Below are positions 20,608-31,108 of a DNA stretch of 64,000 bases, in pieces. Source of the stretch: Cyclobacterium marinum DSM 745 (lineage in GTDB: Bacteria; Bacteroidota; Bacteroidia; Cytophagales; Cyclobacteriaceae); NCBI RefSeq assembly GCF_000222485.1, contig NC_015914.1, forward strand, positions 2,170,001 to 2,234,000, read 5' to 3'. Position numbers and translations under genes: made by a program. The stretch's first letter is position 1. Each line of letters starts with the position of its first letter. The notes below the pieces were generated by a model. The model searched no databases, was not told where the DNA came from, and saw only the letters and a list, made by a program, of their open reading frames with translations.

Positions 20608-21060
20608 TCTAGGTTTTTACCAAATGAACAGCGAGAGGATGCTACCTTTTTATGTTCAAGCAGCAATTGACCTTCCGCCAATAATTGAAGCCTAGAGATA
20701 AATTAGCCCTTCAATTTAATTGGTTGGAAGAGGTTATAAGATTTTTTAACGAGTAAAACCTTTTTTTTACCTACCAATGATGGATATAAAAATTAGGGGT
20801 AAAGAACCACCGGCATTAATGAAAAGCCGGTTTCACTATTGAGCTTCCTCACTGCTATGCCATAAAAGGCCAACTCATTTACACCCCTTGGGGGTGGCAG
20901 CTCTGCGTCGGGTTACTCGGGCTATAAAGATTGCATTCCGTCGGAGTGCCGCATTGAATATGGATATCTCTGGATTGCTGCTATTCGAAAATGTTAAATC
21001 TCGGAATGATGATTTTCTCAACATTTTAAGCCGACCTCAGGTTACTGGTAGAAGGATTGG
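20608..21060. other. Intergenic region with three short hairpins
   Basis: About 450 bp between convergent genes, without a plausible gene. The right half holds small inverted repeats: ACCGGC/GCCGGT (20809-20814 and 20826-20831), CACCCC/GGGGTG around 20882-20896, and GCATTCC/GGAGTGC around 20933-20949. None is followed by a T tract, so they are not classic terminators. They may be remnants of dispersed repeats. Confidence 0.45.
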
Positions 21061-21792
21061 TTAAATTTTTGAAATGTCTGCCTTGCGTACATAAGCAGTT
21101 TTATTTCCCCATTCGATTTCATACCACATGTCTTTGCTGGACGAAATGGTCACGCGGTGTCCTGCTTCCACTCTTCGGATGAGGTTTCCTGCAGAGGAAG
21201 GGCTGTCCATGATGAGCACCGGTCCACCCGTAATAATGCCTGTATCAGGTTTGTTCAAAAAATTATTAGAAACAAATGTGATGATTAAAAATAAAATTGC
21301 CGGGTAATAGAAAACCGTCCTTTTGGCAGGGAAGACAAATACTAGGATTAAAAATACCAGCATTAATAATGCAGCTGCTCCAGTAATGGTGGTCTTATAG
21401 TCCAATAGTAGTCGAAGAAACCTGTCTTGGTCAGAAATTTGATAACCCTCTAGAGAAGCCTGACCTGTCAAGGATTTGATTTTATCGATCACTTCTGGGT
21501 TAGGGTTGTAATCATAATACTTGGATAGGTATAGGGAGGCTTTCCCATAATCTCCCAAGCCTTCAGAGATAAAGCCCATCTTTATCAGCATGGCCGGAGA
21601 GTAGGCATTTTCTTGGTAAAGAATGTTTTCATAGACTTTCAAAGCCTCTTTGTATTTCTTTTCTGCAAATAAGCTATCGGCTGTCGAAAGATTTGTTTTT
21701 CCCTCGACCTGACTATCAGCCTGATGCGGGTAAACCAGTGAGAAAGCTGATAAAAAAACAAGAAAGATCCATCTAAGATTTGGCATTTTCAA
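21061..21792 (-). CDS. BatE-like TPR and SH3 domain membrane protein
   Basis: 243 residues: signal peptide to about residue 28, two TPR-type helix pairs (about 35-110, ADSLFAEKKYKEALKVYENIL), two transmembrane helices (about 135-160 and 164-182), then a bacterial SH3-like domain (about 188-243, VRRVEAGHRVTIS...WYEIEWGNKTAYVRKADI). This is the layout of BatE proteins, normally at the end of Bacteroidota Bat operons, which are linked to stress tolerance. Here no other Bat gene is adjacent. It probably resides in the inner membrane with SH3 in the periplasm. Confidence 0.7.
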   Translation of the reverse strand: MKMPNLRWIFLVFLSAFSLVYPHQADSQVEGKTNLSTADSLFAEKKYKEALKVYENILYQENAYSPAMLIKMGFISEGLGDYGKASLYLSKYYDYNPNPEVIDKIKSLTGQASLEGYQISDQDRFLRLLLDYKTTITGAAALLMLVFLILVFVFPAKRTVFYYPAILFLIITFVSNNFLNKPDTGIITGGPVLIMDSPSSAGNLIRRVEAGHRVTISSSKDMWYEIEWGNKTAYVRKADISKI

Positions 21793-21897
21793 TATAGTCC
21801 TTTAAATTTGCAGTCCAATTACGGGAAACTAAGGCGAAAAACCAAGGAATCTTTTGATATTAAACCTTGAAAAAAGGAGTCAAATAATTGGATTAAT

Positions 21898-21970
21898 GAT
21901 TCTGTAGCTCAGCTGGTAGAGCATAACACTTTTAATGTTAGGGTCCTGGGTTCGAACCCCAGCGGGATCA
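21898..21970 (+). tRNA. tRNA-Lys (anticodon TTT)
   Basis: A complete cloverleaf of 73 nt: acceptor GATTCTG with CGGGATC (two G-T wobbles), D arm from GCTC to GAGC, anticodon stem TAACA/TGTTA with loop CTTTTAA (anticodon TTT), T arm CTGGG/CCCAG with TTCGAAC loop, discriminator A. The CCA end is not encoded. It reads AAA and AAG codons. Confidence 0.97.
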
Positions 21971-21981
21971 CATCAAAACAA

Positions 21982-22011
21982 AAAAACCTGTTCAATCGAA
22001 CAGGTTTTTTT
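21982..22011 (+). terminator. Rho-independent terminator after tRNA-Lys
   Basis: CCTGTTC (21987-21993), loop AATC, GAACAGG (21998-22004), then seven T. A preceding A run extends the stem by A-T pairs and gives a weaker signal on the other strand. Confidence 0.92.
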
Positions 22012-22279
22012 GTTTTCAAGGGCTTTATAGGTGATTGCTAGGCTTTGTCGCAAGGTCTTTATTCTCTTTCAATTCACCTTATGGCATAGTGATTCTTAGA
22101 ATCCTTAATTGCGAAATACTATTGACAATGCAGTCCTCTAAAGAATAGAAAGTCTACAGTCATAACAGAAGGGACTATCCCTCAGCACAATTTAAACCCA
22201 GACGATAAAAGGTCACCAAAATTTATCTAAGTGCCGATAGTGATATTTGCTATTTAGGCCTTTCATTTTTCTACAACCA
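22012..22279. other. Intergenic, nothing recognised
   Basis: About 270 bp between the tRNA terminator and the end of a minus-strand SusD gene. I see no gene, repeat or strong hairpin in it. Confidence 0.5.
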
Positions 22280-24106
22280 TTAATAGCCCGGATTCTGTAC
22301 CAAATGAGGTGCTTTGTTCATTTCATCATTTGGAATGGGGATCCAATACATTTTTTTATGGACCGTACGATCTTGGACCGTTAATCGTCTCCAGATGGTA
22401 TTTACCGTTCCTTCATCCAAATTACGGGTTTCGACAATCTCAATTCCCTTGGCATCGTCAAGTTTTTCTTCAAGAATCTTCCATCTCCTGATATCAAACC
22501 ATCGAATATTTTCAAAAGTAAATTCAATTTCTCTTTCATACCGAAGCGCCTCCTCAATATCTCCAGTAAAATCAGGCATGCCGGCTCGGTTTCTGATCAT
22601 ATTGATATAGGTTGCCGCTTCTTGGGTGTCTCCAAGCTCTAAGCTAGCTTCTGCATAGTTTAAAATTATCTCAGCGTATCTAAGCCATATCCATACGTTC
22701 TCATTGTATTGATCTTTGCCGATAACTTCATGATCCATCATTTTTTTCATTAAATAACCTGTGTATCCGGCATTCCATGAATGTACTGGTCCCTGGCGGG
22801 TATCTATGCCTACTAGGCTGCTTACCTCATTGCCTCCCTGTATAGTAATCCGGGTACGCCTGTCATATATGCCCAAGGGATCTCTTTCTTGCAGATCAGA
22901 AAATCTTGGTTGCCAATGCGCACTATCATATAATATGGAACCATAAAACCTCGGTTCACGATGATAATATGGGTTTTCATTTTGATACTTATCTGAAATA
23001 TTCTGATAATAACCATTCTCATCTAGAGTAAAATGATCTGAAAAGCTAGAACCATCATCCATTTGATAGGTATCTACTAGGTCCTGAGTAGGGTTATTGC
23101 TCCCATAGTTAGATAATCCGTTGGGTCCCTGCCATAAGTTATTTCTATGTCGTTCCCCAACATCAGCTACAAACATTTTACCCCAAATAATCTCATTGTT
23201 AGAAAGATCCCTTTGTCGGAAAAAATCATAATAATTGTTAGCCACTGCCTCTTTATCTGGGGCACCAAAATCAGCAAGGGAATAGGTGTTCAGTTCCATA
23301 ACCGCCTTTGCCGCATTTTTTGCTGCAGTCCAAAGTGCCGTTCTATCGGGGTTTTCGTACCCCACATATTTATTTTCAGCTGTACCATCAGCGGTAAGGT
23401 CGCTGGCTGCAAACAACAAGACTCGTGACTTAAGTGCCAATGCCGCCCCTTTGGTTGCCCTACCCATTTCCATTTCATTCTTTGACAAAAGAAGGTTGGC
23501 CGCATTGTCACAATCTTGCACTATGAAATCGATCGTTTCTTCAAAAGATCCCCTTGGTGTTCCTAAATAATCATCTCCTATTCCGAAAGGTGCTGTTAAG
23601 ATAGGAAGGCCGCCAAAGGTACGAACCATCTGGGCATAGGCAAAAGCTCTTAGGAATAAGGCTTCTCCTTTCAATATTTCAGCTTTTATTTTTACTGCCT
23701 CTCGTTCAGTTTCTTGTGTGTTTTCAACTACCGTATCTATGTTTTCAAGGAAGGTATTGATGATTTGAATATTATCAAATAACTGCCAATTGAGAAATCT
23801 AAACCGGGTATGGTTGAATGGCCCCATATTGGAAGGAGTTATATTCCCCTGCACATAAACATCTGTACCGTATATATGGATGAAAAAGGTATGATCCGAC
23901 ACTCCGGCGAGGTTTAAATTTGAGTTAAACCCGCTGGATATATTACGGTAGGCAGTATTAAGATAGCTATTGGCAAGATTGATGTCTGACCAAACCAGCT
24001 CCTCAGCATATCTGTCTAAAGGGGCTTTATCCAAAATTTCTTCTACACAGGAAGACATCAAAAGTAGAAAAACTGATAAAATTTTAATATTTATATATTT
24101 TTTCAT
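22280..24106 (-). CDS. SusD/RagB family nutrient-binding lipoprotein
   Basis: 608 residues. Lipobox at Cys20 (LLLMSSC) followed by the family's DKAPLDRY start; the TPR-like core contains KAEILKGEALFLRAFAYAQMVRTFGGLPI and the C-terminal EREIEFTFENIRWFDIRRW motif that marks the RagB/SusD family. It caps the SusC transporter encoded 20 nt upstream. It is a full-length member with the usual WF/RRW ending region. The ligand is unknown; no glycoside hydrolase lies beside it, but the divergent PSD1/DUF1501 genes suggest a complex glycan. Confidence 0.95.
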   Translation of the reverse strand: MKKYINIKILSVFLLLMSSCVEEILDKAPLDRYAEELVWSDINLANSYLNTAYRNISSGFNSNLNLAGVSDHTFFIHIYGTDVYVQGNITPSNMGPFNHTRFRFLNWQLFDNIQIINTFLENIDTVVENTQETEREAVKIKAEILKGEALFLRAFAYAQMVRTFGGLPILTAPFGIGDDYLGTPRGSFEETIDFIVQDCDNAANLLLSKNEMEMGRATKGAALALKSRVLLFAASDLTADGTAENKYVGYENPDRTALWTAAKNAAKAVMELNTYSLADFGAPDKEAVANNYYDFFRQRDLSNNEIIWGKMFVADVGERHRNNLWQGPNGLSNYGSNNPTQDLVDTYQMDDGSSFSDHFTLDENGYYQNISDKYQNENPYYHREPRFYGSILYDSAHWQPRFSDLQERDPLGIYDRRTRITIQGGNEVSSLVGIDTRQGPVHSWNAGYTGYLMKKMMDHEVIGKDQYNENVWIWLRYAEIILNYAEASLELGDTQEAATYINMIRNRAGMPDFTGDIEEALRYEREIEFTFENIRWFDIRRWKILEEKLDDAKGIEIVETRNLDEGTVNTIWRRLTVQDRTVHKKMYWIPIPNDEMNKAPHLVQNPGY

Positions 24107-24126
24107 GACGATGTTTTTATATCTAA

Positions 24127-27100
24127 TTAGAAAGAAACACTTGTACCAAAAGAAAAGACTTTCATGATTGGATAGTTATTTAGATTTCCCAGTTCAGGAT
24201 CCATAATTTCAGTTCCCGAATGAATCAGGAATAAGTTTTGTCCTGTAACGAACAGTCTCGCTTTGGAAACTTTAATTGCCTCTAAGAGATGGGTAGGAAT
24301 AGTGTAGGAAAGCTGCAGGTTCTTTAATCGAGCATAAGACGTATTGTGGTAAGAATAGTCTGTCCTAAAATTTAATCGCCAATATTCCTCTTCTCTTTCA
24401 AATGCCCTAGGCTTATCAGCATTAATATTATCGGGAGTCCACCTGCCTTCTGCGTCATATTGAAAATAATTACCTGAACTCCCTTGCAATGAAGTGTACA
24501 TTAATCTCATCGATCTTCCGGCACCTTGCACCAGCCCTCTTAGTTCCCAATTTTCATATTTAAAATTAAAAGAAAGACCATAGGTGATTTGTGGATTGGT
24601 TGTCCTGTCATACAAGGTTCTGTCGTCATTATTAATGACGCCATTGCCATCATAGTCTTCAATGATAATATCACCAGGGCGTGCACCAGGCACATGGGGT
24701 AAGGAATTCACATGCTCTTCATCCCGGAAAATACCTATTGATCGGTAAAGTAAGGCAGATCCCTGAGGGTGACCTGTCTGAACCTGCCAAGGAACATTTC
24801 GCTCCGGTTCGTCAAATTCTATTACACTATTACGGGCAAAAGCAAGGTTCCCATTTATTCCATAAGAATACTTTGGCTTCTGGTCGTTGTATCCCAGAAT
24901 AACTTCAAACCCCTTATTGTCTACAATGCCAAAATTTTCATCGGGTAAGGAGATGCCGGTATAGTTAGGGACTGAAGCGCTTCTTTGAACAAGAATATTG
25001 TTTCTTCTTTCATAAAAGAATTCTGTATCTAAACTTAACCTTCCGTCTAAAAAATTTGATTCAAATCCCGCATTATAAACATTGGCTACTTCCCAAGTGA
25101 TAAAAGGATTTGGTGTTCCGGTTAGGTTTAGACCTGTGTTATAATTCCTGCTAGACCCGAATACGGTGCCTTGGTCAAACTCATAACTTGTGAGGTATTG
25201 AAATGGATTAACTAGGTCGTTCCCCATCTTGCCCCAAGATGCTTTCACTTTGAAAAAATCAATAAAGCCGATATTATCTTTCCAAAAGTCTTCGTTGGAA
25301 GCATTCCAACCGGCAAGCACCCCCGGGAAGTTTCCCCAACGGCCGCTTTCTTCTGAAAACCTAAGGGAGCCATCTCTCCGGAAACTAAACTGAAATAAAT
25401 AAGTTTCCTTAAAATTATAACTAAACCTTCCAAAGTAATTTACCCGAGCATCTATATCAATCCATCCTCCGTTATCTTTTTCAGCATTTCCTCCGGCGAA
25501 CAAGTAGGGCAACTCATCTGAAACAAAATATCGTCTGAATGCTTCAATACCCTGACCGGTATATTCAGAATTTTCATAAGAAATAAAAGTGCTAATATTA
25601 TGAACGTCATTCAAGGTTTTGTCATAGTTCAACTTGAAGTTAAAAGTATTGGTAATGGTATTATCAAAGAAATCTCTAAGTCTCGGTTCGGGTGCCTGAC
25701 CACTGGGGATTCCAGTAAGAAATGCTGACCCATCCTCACTACCCGTATTCCCTGCTGCCAAATACCCGCCTACGTCCAAGTGATATAGAGGAAAAGGTCT
25801 CTCGAACAGTTTCCTTTGCTTGAAGTAAACATCATATGCATAATAACTGGAAAGTGTCAAACCTTCCACTCCTGGGATTTTTAAATTAGCAGAAAGAGTA
25901 TTGTTGCTTCGGTACCGTCTGTCATCATCGTACCCTGGTTCAAAGGATGAGATCACAAGGGGTTGGTCTCCTCGTTCCACATCAGGACCCGGTAAGCCAT
26001 TGGGCCAAATTGCTGTTTCTGTAGGATAACCCCTGATCAAATGCGCAAATACTGTTCCTGCTCCCCGAGTAGGAAACATCCTTTTTTCTTGGGAAGCAAT
26101 GATATTAATACCTACATCTAAATATTCATTAACTTTTACGTCTACATTTGCCGTTAGATTATACCGGTTAAACGAACTAGCAGAGTTGGAGTAAATCCCG
26201 CCATCATATTGCGTGCCTAAAGCTCCATAATAATTAACAGATTCACCTCCTCCACTAACTGAGAAATTATGGCTGCGGTTTCTGCTGTAATCAGCCAGTC
26301 CTGCAGCAAACCAGTCGGTATTGGGATGGGTCCAAGGTAAATTTCCTTCTTTGTATTTTTCAATATCTTCTAAGGAAAAAGACATGTTGGCTTCGTCCAC
26401 TCCCCTGTATGATTGCATTTCTCGGATCATCTGTGCATAGGTAGGGGCATCGGCCATTTCAGGAACCATGGTTGGTGAAAGAAAGCCTTCGTAAAACTCA
26501 TAACTGAAAGTGGCAGGAGTATTCTTTAACCCGCCTTTGGTAGTAACAAGGATAACTCCATTGGCGGCCCTAGACCCATAAATAGCAGCTGATGCGTCTT
26601 TAAGTACGGTTATGCTTTCAATATTGTTAGCTGGAACCGAATTCAAGTCCCTTCCCGGTATCCCGTCAATCACGATTAAAGGATTGTTATTGCCCAAAGT
26701 GGAACTTCCTCTAACCAAAATAGATGCTTGGTCATTGCCCGGTTCACCGCTGCTTTGCTGTACAATAGCTCCCGGTAGACGCCCGGCAAGGGCATTAGAA
26801 ATTGTGGAGACTGGAGCGGCACTTAACTCTTCATTACCTATTGTTGTTACAGATCCGATTACATTGACTTTTTTCTGAGTTCCATATCCTACTACTACTA
26901 CCTCATCGAGGCCTTGGATATCTTCATTCAAAATAATGTCAATCACAGCCCTGCCATTCAAGGGCACCTCCTGTGTAAGGTATCCAATGGAGGAGAAAAC
27001 CAGAATATCATCTTCGGAAGGCACATTAAGTGAATAGGTGCCATCTAGGTCAGTAACTGTGCCTATGACTGTGCCTTTTACTAATATACTGACACCCGGA

Positions 27101-27252
27101 ATTTGCTCTCCGCTGGATGAGGTGACTGTACCGGAGACATTTATGGGTTCTCCATTTGCAAACGAACTGGCAACCATCAATAGTAGTCCTAAAATAGCTA
27201 TAAAGGAAAAATTGATGATCCTAAAAAGGGATCGGAAAAATGCTTTTTTCAT
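24127..27252 (-). CDS. SusC/RagA TonB-linked outer membrane transporter
   Basis: 1041 residues. A long signal peptide (to about residue 34, SSFANG) precedes a carboxypeptidase-D regulatory-like domain (about 36-112, VSGTVTSSSGEQIPGV), then the SusC signature DEVVVVGYGTQKK (about 115-127), the plug domain with VLKDASAAIYGSRAANGVILVTTKGG, and the barrel ending in FGTSVSF. It pairs with the following SusD to import an oligomer with TonB energy. The leader between this gene and the divergent PSD1 gene is 643 bp, room for regulation of both. Confidence 0.96.
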   Translation of the reverse strand: MKKAFFRSLFRIINFSFIAILGLLLMVASSFANGEPINVSGTVTSSSGEQIPGVSILVKGTVIGTVTDLDGTYSLNVPSEDDILVFSSIGYLTQEVPLNGRAVIDIILNEDIQGLDEVVVVGYGTQKKVNVIGSVTTIGNEELSAAPVSTISNALAGRLPGAIVQQSSGEPGNDQASILVRGSSTLGNNNPLIVIDGIPGRDLNSVPANNIESITVLKDASAAIYGSRAANGVILVTTKGGLKNTPATFSYEFYEGFLSPTMVPEMADAPTYAQMIREMQSYRGVDEANMSFSLEDIEKYKEGNLPWTHPNTDWFAAGLADYSRNRSHNFSVSGGGESVNYYGALGTQYDGGIYSNSASSFNRYNLTANVDVKVNEYLDVGINIIASQEKRMFPTRGAGTVFAHLIRGYPTETAIWPNGLPGPDVERGDQPLVISSFEPGYDDDRRYRSNNTLSANLKIPGVEGLTLSSYYAYDVYFKQRKLFERPFPLYHLDVGGYLAAGNTGSEDGSAFLTGIPSGQAPEPRLRDFFDNTITNTFNFKLNYDKTLNDVHNISTFISYENSEYTGQGIEAFRRYFVSDELPYLFAGGNAEKDNGGWIDIDARVNYFGRFSYNFKETYLFQFSFRRDGSLRFSEESGRWGNFPGVLAGWNASNEDFWKDNIGFIDFFKVKASWGKMGNDLVNPFQYLTSYEFDQGTVFGSSRNYNTGLNLTGTPNPFITWEVANVYNAGFESNFLDGRLSLDTEFFYERRNNILVQRSASVPNYTGISLPDENFGIVDNKGFEVILGYNDQKPKYSYGINGNLAFARNSVIEFDEPERNVPWQVQTGHPQGSALLYRSIGIFRDEEHVNSLPHVPGARPGDIIIEDYDGNGVINNDDRTLYDRTTNPQITYGLSFNFKYENWELRGLVQGAGRSMRLMYTSLQGSSGNYFQYDAEGRWTPDNINADKPRAFEREEEYWRLNFRTDYSYHNTSYARLKNLQLSYTIPTHLLEAIKVSKARLFVTGQNLFLIHSGTEIMDPELGNLNNYPIMKVFSFGTSVSF

Positions 27253-27895
27253 ACTTTGGGTTTTTTGGGTTTATCATTTATTAAATCTTGTTTGTGATAG
27301 AAAGGGTCTAGAAAATTCTTAACCCCACCGATTGGAGAGGAGCCTCTCCAAATACCATCTTCCTGTCTGTCTAAATTGATAGGTAAGCAGAAGGCAACAG
27401 GTGCCCCTTGGTTATTTGGCAAACCAATTGTTCCCAATATAATTTTAATTTTGAAAAAATAACATATTTTAATGGAATACTTTTATTATATACACATTGA
27501 TAATATTATATATATTTTTATATAAGTAACATTTTATTTCAAATGGGATTTTATCTCTCCGAGATTGAAAAGGGTTTTCTATTTACCGTCCATTTTAATC
27601 GTTTTTTAGTTTGATTTTTGCTACTTAAAAAAGTGGATTGCAGGTATTATTTGATTGAAATGTTTAGGGAGAGTGACCTTCGTTTAACTGGTAATTTCTT
27701 TGATTCATCACCTGTCATTTAGCTGATAGAGTAAAAAGGAGCTATTAAATCAGTTCAGTAGAACAGCTGTTCCATTAAGTGAATATGACCTAATTTTAAA
27801 TGGATATATTCTATGATATCTTCAAAAAATATGGGAATTGGATTAAATTTCGGTTAAATTTATTTTGACACTTAATAATTGACCCGAAGCGTACA
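27253..27895. other. Divergent intergenic region between SusC and PSD1 genes
   Basis: 643 bp, very AT-rich, especially about 27450-27540. It must hold both promoters. I find no exact TAnnTTTG box, no strong hairpin and no tRNA. A 62-codon TTG-started frame overlaps the SusC start by 4 nt but does not look coding. Confidence 0.5.
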
Positions 27896-30800
27896 ATGTC
27901 GATTAGATGGATACATTTATTTTTGGTAATATTGGCTTTCTCCTGTCAGCCCAGTTTGCCGGAGCCTATAGCTCAGGAAATGGAAAAACTTCCGGAGCAG
28001 GTGGATTTTAATATCCATGTGAAGCCCATTTTATCTGACAATTGCTTTTCATGCCATGGTCCCGATGAGGCAGCAAGGGAAGCAGGAATGAGACTAGACC
28101 TTCCTAAGGCTGCTTATACAGCCACAAAGGAAAGTGGTAAAATTCCTATTAGTCCCGGGAAATTGAAGCAAAGTGAAGTTTTTCACCGGATCATCTCAGA
28201 AGATCCCAATTTCCAAATGCCTACCCCTGAGTCTCACTTAACTTTAACCAATAGACAAAAAGCCATCCTTATAAAATGGATCCAATCAGGGGCTGCATAT
28301 CGCCCCCATTGGGCATTCATTACGCCGGAACTACCGAAAATTCCGGCCCCAAAGATCCAAAATTGGTCCATGAAACCCATTGACCTCTTTGTGGGTCAGC
28401 AACTTTTTGAACATGGATTTGAACCCAGTCCCCCTGCTTCCAAAGAATTACTTTTGAGAAGGTTAAGTTTAGATATAACCGGGTTGCCTCCATCTCTGGA
28501 AGAATTAGATGCCTTTCTGGCAGACAGTTCGGAAAATGCCTATGAAAAACAAGTAGACCGTTTGTTAAAGTCAGCCCATTATGGAGAGCAGATGGCCTTG
28601 TACTGGATGGATCTTGCCAGGTTTGCCGATACCCATGGCTATACCGTAGATAGATTTCGAGACATGTCCCCCTGGCGCGATTGGGTGATAGATGCTTACA
28701 ATCAAAACATGCCTTATGATCAGTTTATCACTGAGCAGTTGGCAGGTGATCAATTGCCAAATCCTACAAAAAATCAAAAGTTGGCCACTGCTTTTAATCG
28801 CATTCATCCTCAAAATATGGAGGGCGGGATTGTTCAGGAGGAGTTCAGGGTAGAATACGTCGCAGACAGAACAAATACCCTAGGCAAAGCTTTTATGGCC
28901 CTAAGTCTAGAATGTGCAAGGTGTCATGACCACAAGTTTGACCCCATAAGCCAAAAGGAATACTTCCAGCTTAGCAGTTTTTTCAATCAAGTGGATGAAG
29001 CAGGACAGATTTCCTGGGACAATGCAATGCCTGTACCCACCATGCTTTGGACAGATGAACAAAAAGGCAACTTGCTAAAGATGTTAAAGGCTGATATTAG
29101 CCAGGCAGAAAAGGCCTTGTCCGCTATAAAAATTGAAGAGCTGGCCAAATTTGAAGCTTGGATCAATAATGAATCCTATAGAAATACTCGCTTTTTCAAT
29201 CCATCTCAATCCTTACTTTCTCATTTTGATTTTGACAAAACTCCTTTGCAAGATAACATGAACTCCAAGGTTCAGGGAATTATGGAAAGCAACGGAGAAA
29301 AAAGCAAACAGCCCGAATTGGTAGAAGGGTATAAAGGTAAAGCAGCTTCTTTAAACGGCGATTCATGGTTGAAGATGGGGGGAGTGGGTAGTTTTTCAAA
29401 AGACCAACCCTTCAGCGTTGGTATATGGGTGAATATCCCCTCGGACTTAGAAAATGGAGTGATTTTCCATACCGGAAATGGAGCGGTATTGTTCAATAGA
29501 CGTGGTTATCACCTGTATTTGAAGGACAACAAATTGGAAATGATTCTTGCGCACACGGCCCCATACAATGTGATAAGTAATTTGACGATTGAAGGGATCC
29601 CAAGAGATCAGTGGGTTCATTTGCTGATGACCTATGATGGCTCCTCTAAGGCAGCTGGAATAAAGACCTATGCCAATGGAAAATTGATGCCTGCTGAAAT
29701 GTCCAGGGACAACTTGTACAAAGACATTCTGTTTAATGGAAATAACCAGGCAGGAATTCAAGTGGGAGCAGTATGGAGAGGAAGAGGGCTAAAAGGTGCT
29801 GCTGTGGATGAGCTTCAAATATTCAATAAGGAATTAACTCCTTTAGAAATTCTAGATTGGTTACAACCTGAAGAATTTGCTCAGCTGATCAGTAAAAATC
29901 CCACCGAATTAAGTGCAGCAGACAAAAAAGCATTTGAAGCTTTCTATTGGCACAATGTATCAAAAAAGTATCAATATCAATTGAAGGTAGTAGAAAAAGC
30001 CAGAAGCGAACATACTGCTGAGGTTGAGCCAGTGCAAGAAGTAATGGTAATGGAGGACATGGATCCGCCGAGACCCACTTATATTTTGGAGCGAGGAGAA
30101 TATGCTGCCCATGGTGAGAAAGTGGATGCCGGCACACCTGAGTCCATTCTGCCCATGCCGGAAGATTATCCAAAAAACCGGCTAGGCCTGGCCCAGTGGT
30201 TGGCAGATCCAAAACATCCACTGACTGCAAGAGTGGCAGTAAACCGCCTTTGGCAGCAATTCTTTGGCAAAGGCTTGGTCGCAACCTCTTCAGATTTTGG
30301 GAATCAGGGAGAAATGCCCAGTCATCCGGAATTATTAGATTGGTTGGCAGTAACCTTCAGGACCTCCGGTTGGGATGTAAAAAAATTGCAGAAAATGATA
30401 TTGATGTCTGCCACTTATAGACAGTCCTCTCTGGCCGGAAAAGATTTACAGGAAAAGGATCCAGACAATACTTGGTTGGCCAGAGGCCCTTCAGGAAGGA
30501 TGGCAGGGGAAATGATCAGAGACAATGCGCTTTTTGCAAGCAGTATGCTGGGGAAAACAATAGGAGGGCCAAGTGTCAAACCATACCAACCCGAAGGATT
30601 ATGGTCTGTAAATGGTGGACAATATGTAGAAGATACCGGTGAAAATCTGTTCAGGAGAAGTTTATATACCTTATGGAAGCGTTCTGTACCTAATCCCACC
30701 TTGCATATATTTGATGCGCCGGAAAGATCAGAAGCGACTATTAAAAGACAGGAAACGAACACCCCCCTTCAAGCTTTGGTGCTAATGAACGATCCAATTT

Positions 30801-31102
30801 ATGTGGAAATTGCAAAAGTGATGGGCATGCAGATAGCTTCTGAACAGGACACCGGCAAGGCCATTCAAAATGCTTTTCGAAAGCTTACAGGAAGGTTTCC
30901 CAAAGATGCAGAACTGGCTGTTTTATTACGTTTAAAGGAAGCGGAACTAGAAAAATTTAAAAAATCTCCTGAAAAAATGGCCGGTTGGCTTAACACCGGA
31001 GCTTATCTGGTTAAAGAAAACCCTGACCAGTATGAGTGGGCGGCCAATACAGTAGTAGCTAGTGCCATACTCAACGCTGACGCTACCATCACCAAAAGAT
31101 AA
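27896..31102 (+). CDS. Planctomycete-type cytochrome c/DUF1549/LamG/DUF1553 (PSD1) lipoprotein
   Basis: 1068 residues. Lipobox Cys17 (LAFSC), then a PSCyt1-type cytochrome c domain with CFSCH (heme motif) and the following GPDEAAREAGMRLD, a DUF1549 (PSCyt2) domain with a further CARCHDH motif, a LamG-like beta-sandwich (about 450-640, ending AAVDELQIFN), and the C-terminal PSD1/DUF1553 domain (about 760-1060, HPLTARVAVNRLWQ, RMAGEMIRD, NTPLQALVLMND). These giant proteins are abundant in Planctomycetes and some marine Bacteroidota, usually paired with DUF1501 genes, and are thought to act in surface glycan oxidation. The DUF1501 gene follows at 6 nt. Function unproven. Confidence 0.93.
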   Translation: MSIRWIHLFLVILAFSCQPSLPEPIAQEMEKLPEQVDFNIHVKPILSDNCFSCHGPDEAAREAGMRLDLPKAAYTATKESGKIPISPGKLKQSEVFHRIISEDPNFQMPTPESHLTLTNRQKAILIKWIQSGAAYRPHWAFITPELPKIPAPKIQNWSMKPIDLFVGQQLFEHGFEPSPPASKELLLRRLSLDITGLPPSLEELDAFLADSSENAYEKQVDRLLKSAHYGEQMALYWMDLARFADTHGYTVDRFRDMSPWRDWVIDAYNQNMPYDQFITEQLAGDQLPNPTKNQKLATAFNRIHPQNMEGGIVQEEFRVEYVADRTNTLGKAFMALSLECARCHDHKFDPISQKEYFQLSSFFNQVDEAGQISWDNAMPVPTMLWTDEQKGNLLKMLKADISQAEKALSAIKIEELAKFEAWINNESYRNTRFFNPSQSLLSHFDFDKTPLQDNMNSKVQGIMESNGEKSKQPELVEGYKGKAASLNGDSWLKMGGVGSFSKDQPFSVGIWVNIPSDLENGVIFHTGNGAVLFNRRGYHLYLKDNKLEMILAHTAPYNVISNLTIEGIPRDQWVHLLMTYDGSSKAAGIKTYANGKLMPAEMSRDNLYKDILFNGNNQAGIQVGAVWRGRGLKGAAVDELQIFNKELTPLEILDWLQPEEFAQLISKNPTELSAADKKAFEAFYWHNVSKKYQYQLKVVEKARSEHTAEVEPVQEVMVMEDMDPPRPTYILERGEYAAHGEKVDAGTPESILPMPEDYPKNRLGLAQWLADPKHPLTARVAVNRLWQQFFGKGLVATSSDFGNQGEMPSHPELLDWLAVTFRTSGWDVKKLQKMILMSATYRQSSLAGKDLQEKDPDNTWLARGPSGRMAGEMIRDNALFASSMLGKTIGGPSVKPYQPEGLWSVNGGQYVEDTGENLFRRSLYTLWKRSVPNPTLHIFDAPERSEATIKRQETNTPLQALVLMNDPIYVEIAKVMGMQIASEQDTGKAIQNAFRKLTGRFPKDAELAVLLRLKEAELEKFKKSPEKMAGWLNTGAYLVKENPDQYEWAANTVVASAILNADATITKR

Positions 31103-31108
31103 TTGATT

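Noticed and set aside
20881..20950. Terminator for the BatE-like gene
   Set aside because: Hairpins lack a T tract in the direction of that gene.
27249..27437. Small TTG-started minus-strand frame whose stop overlaps the SusC ATG
   Set aside because: The overlap is suggestive of a leader peptide, but composition is not coding-like and the start is weak.
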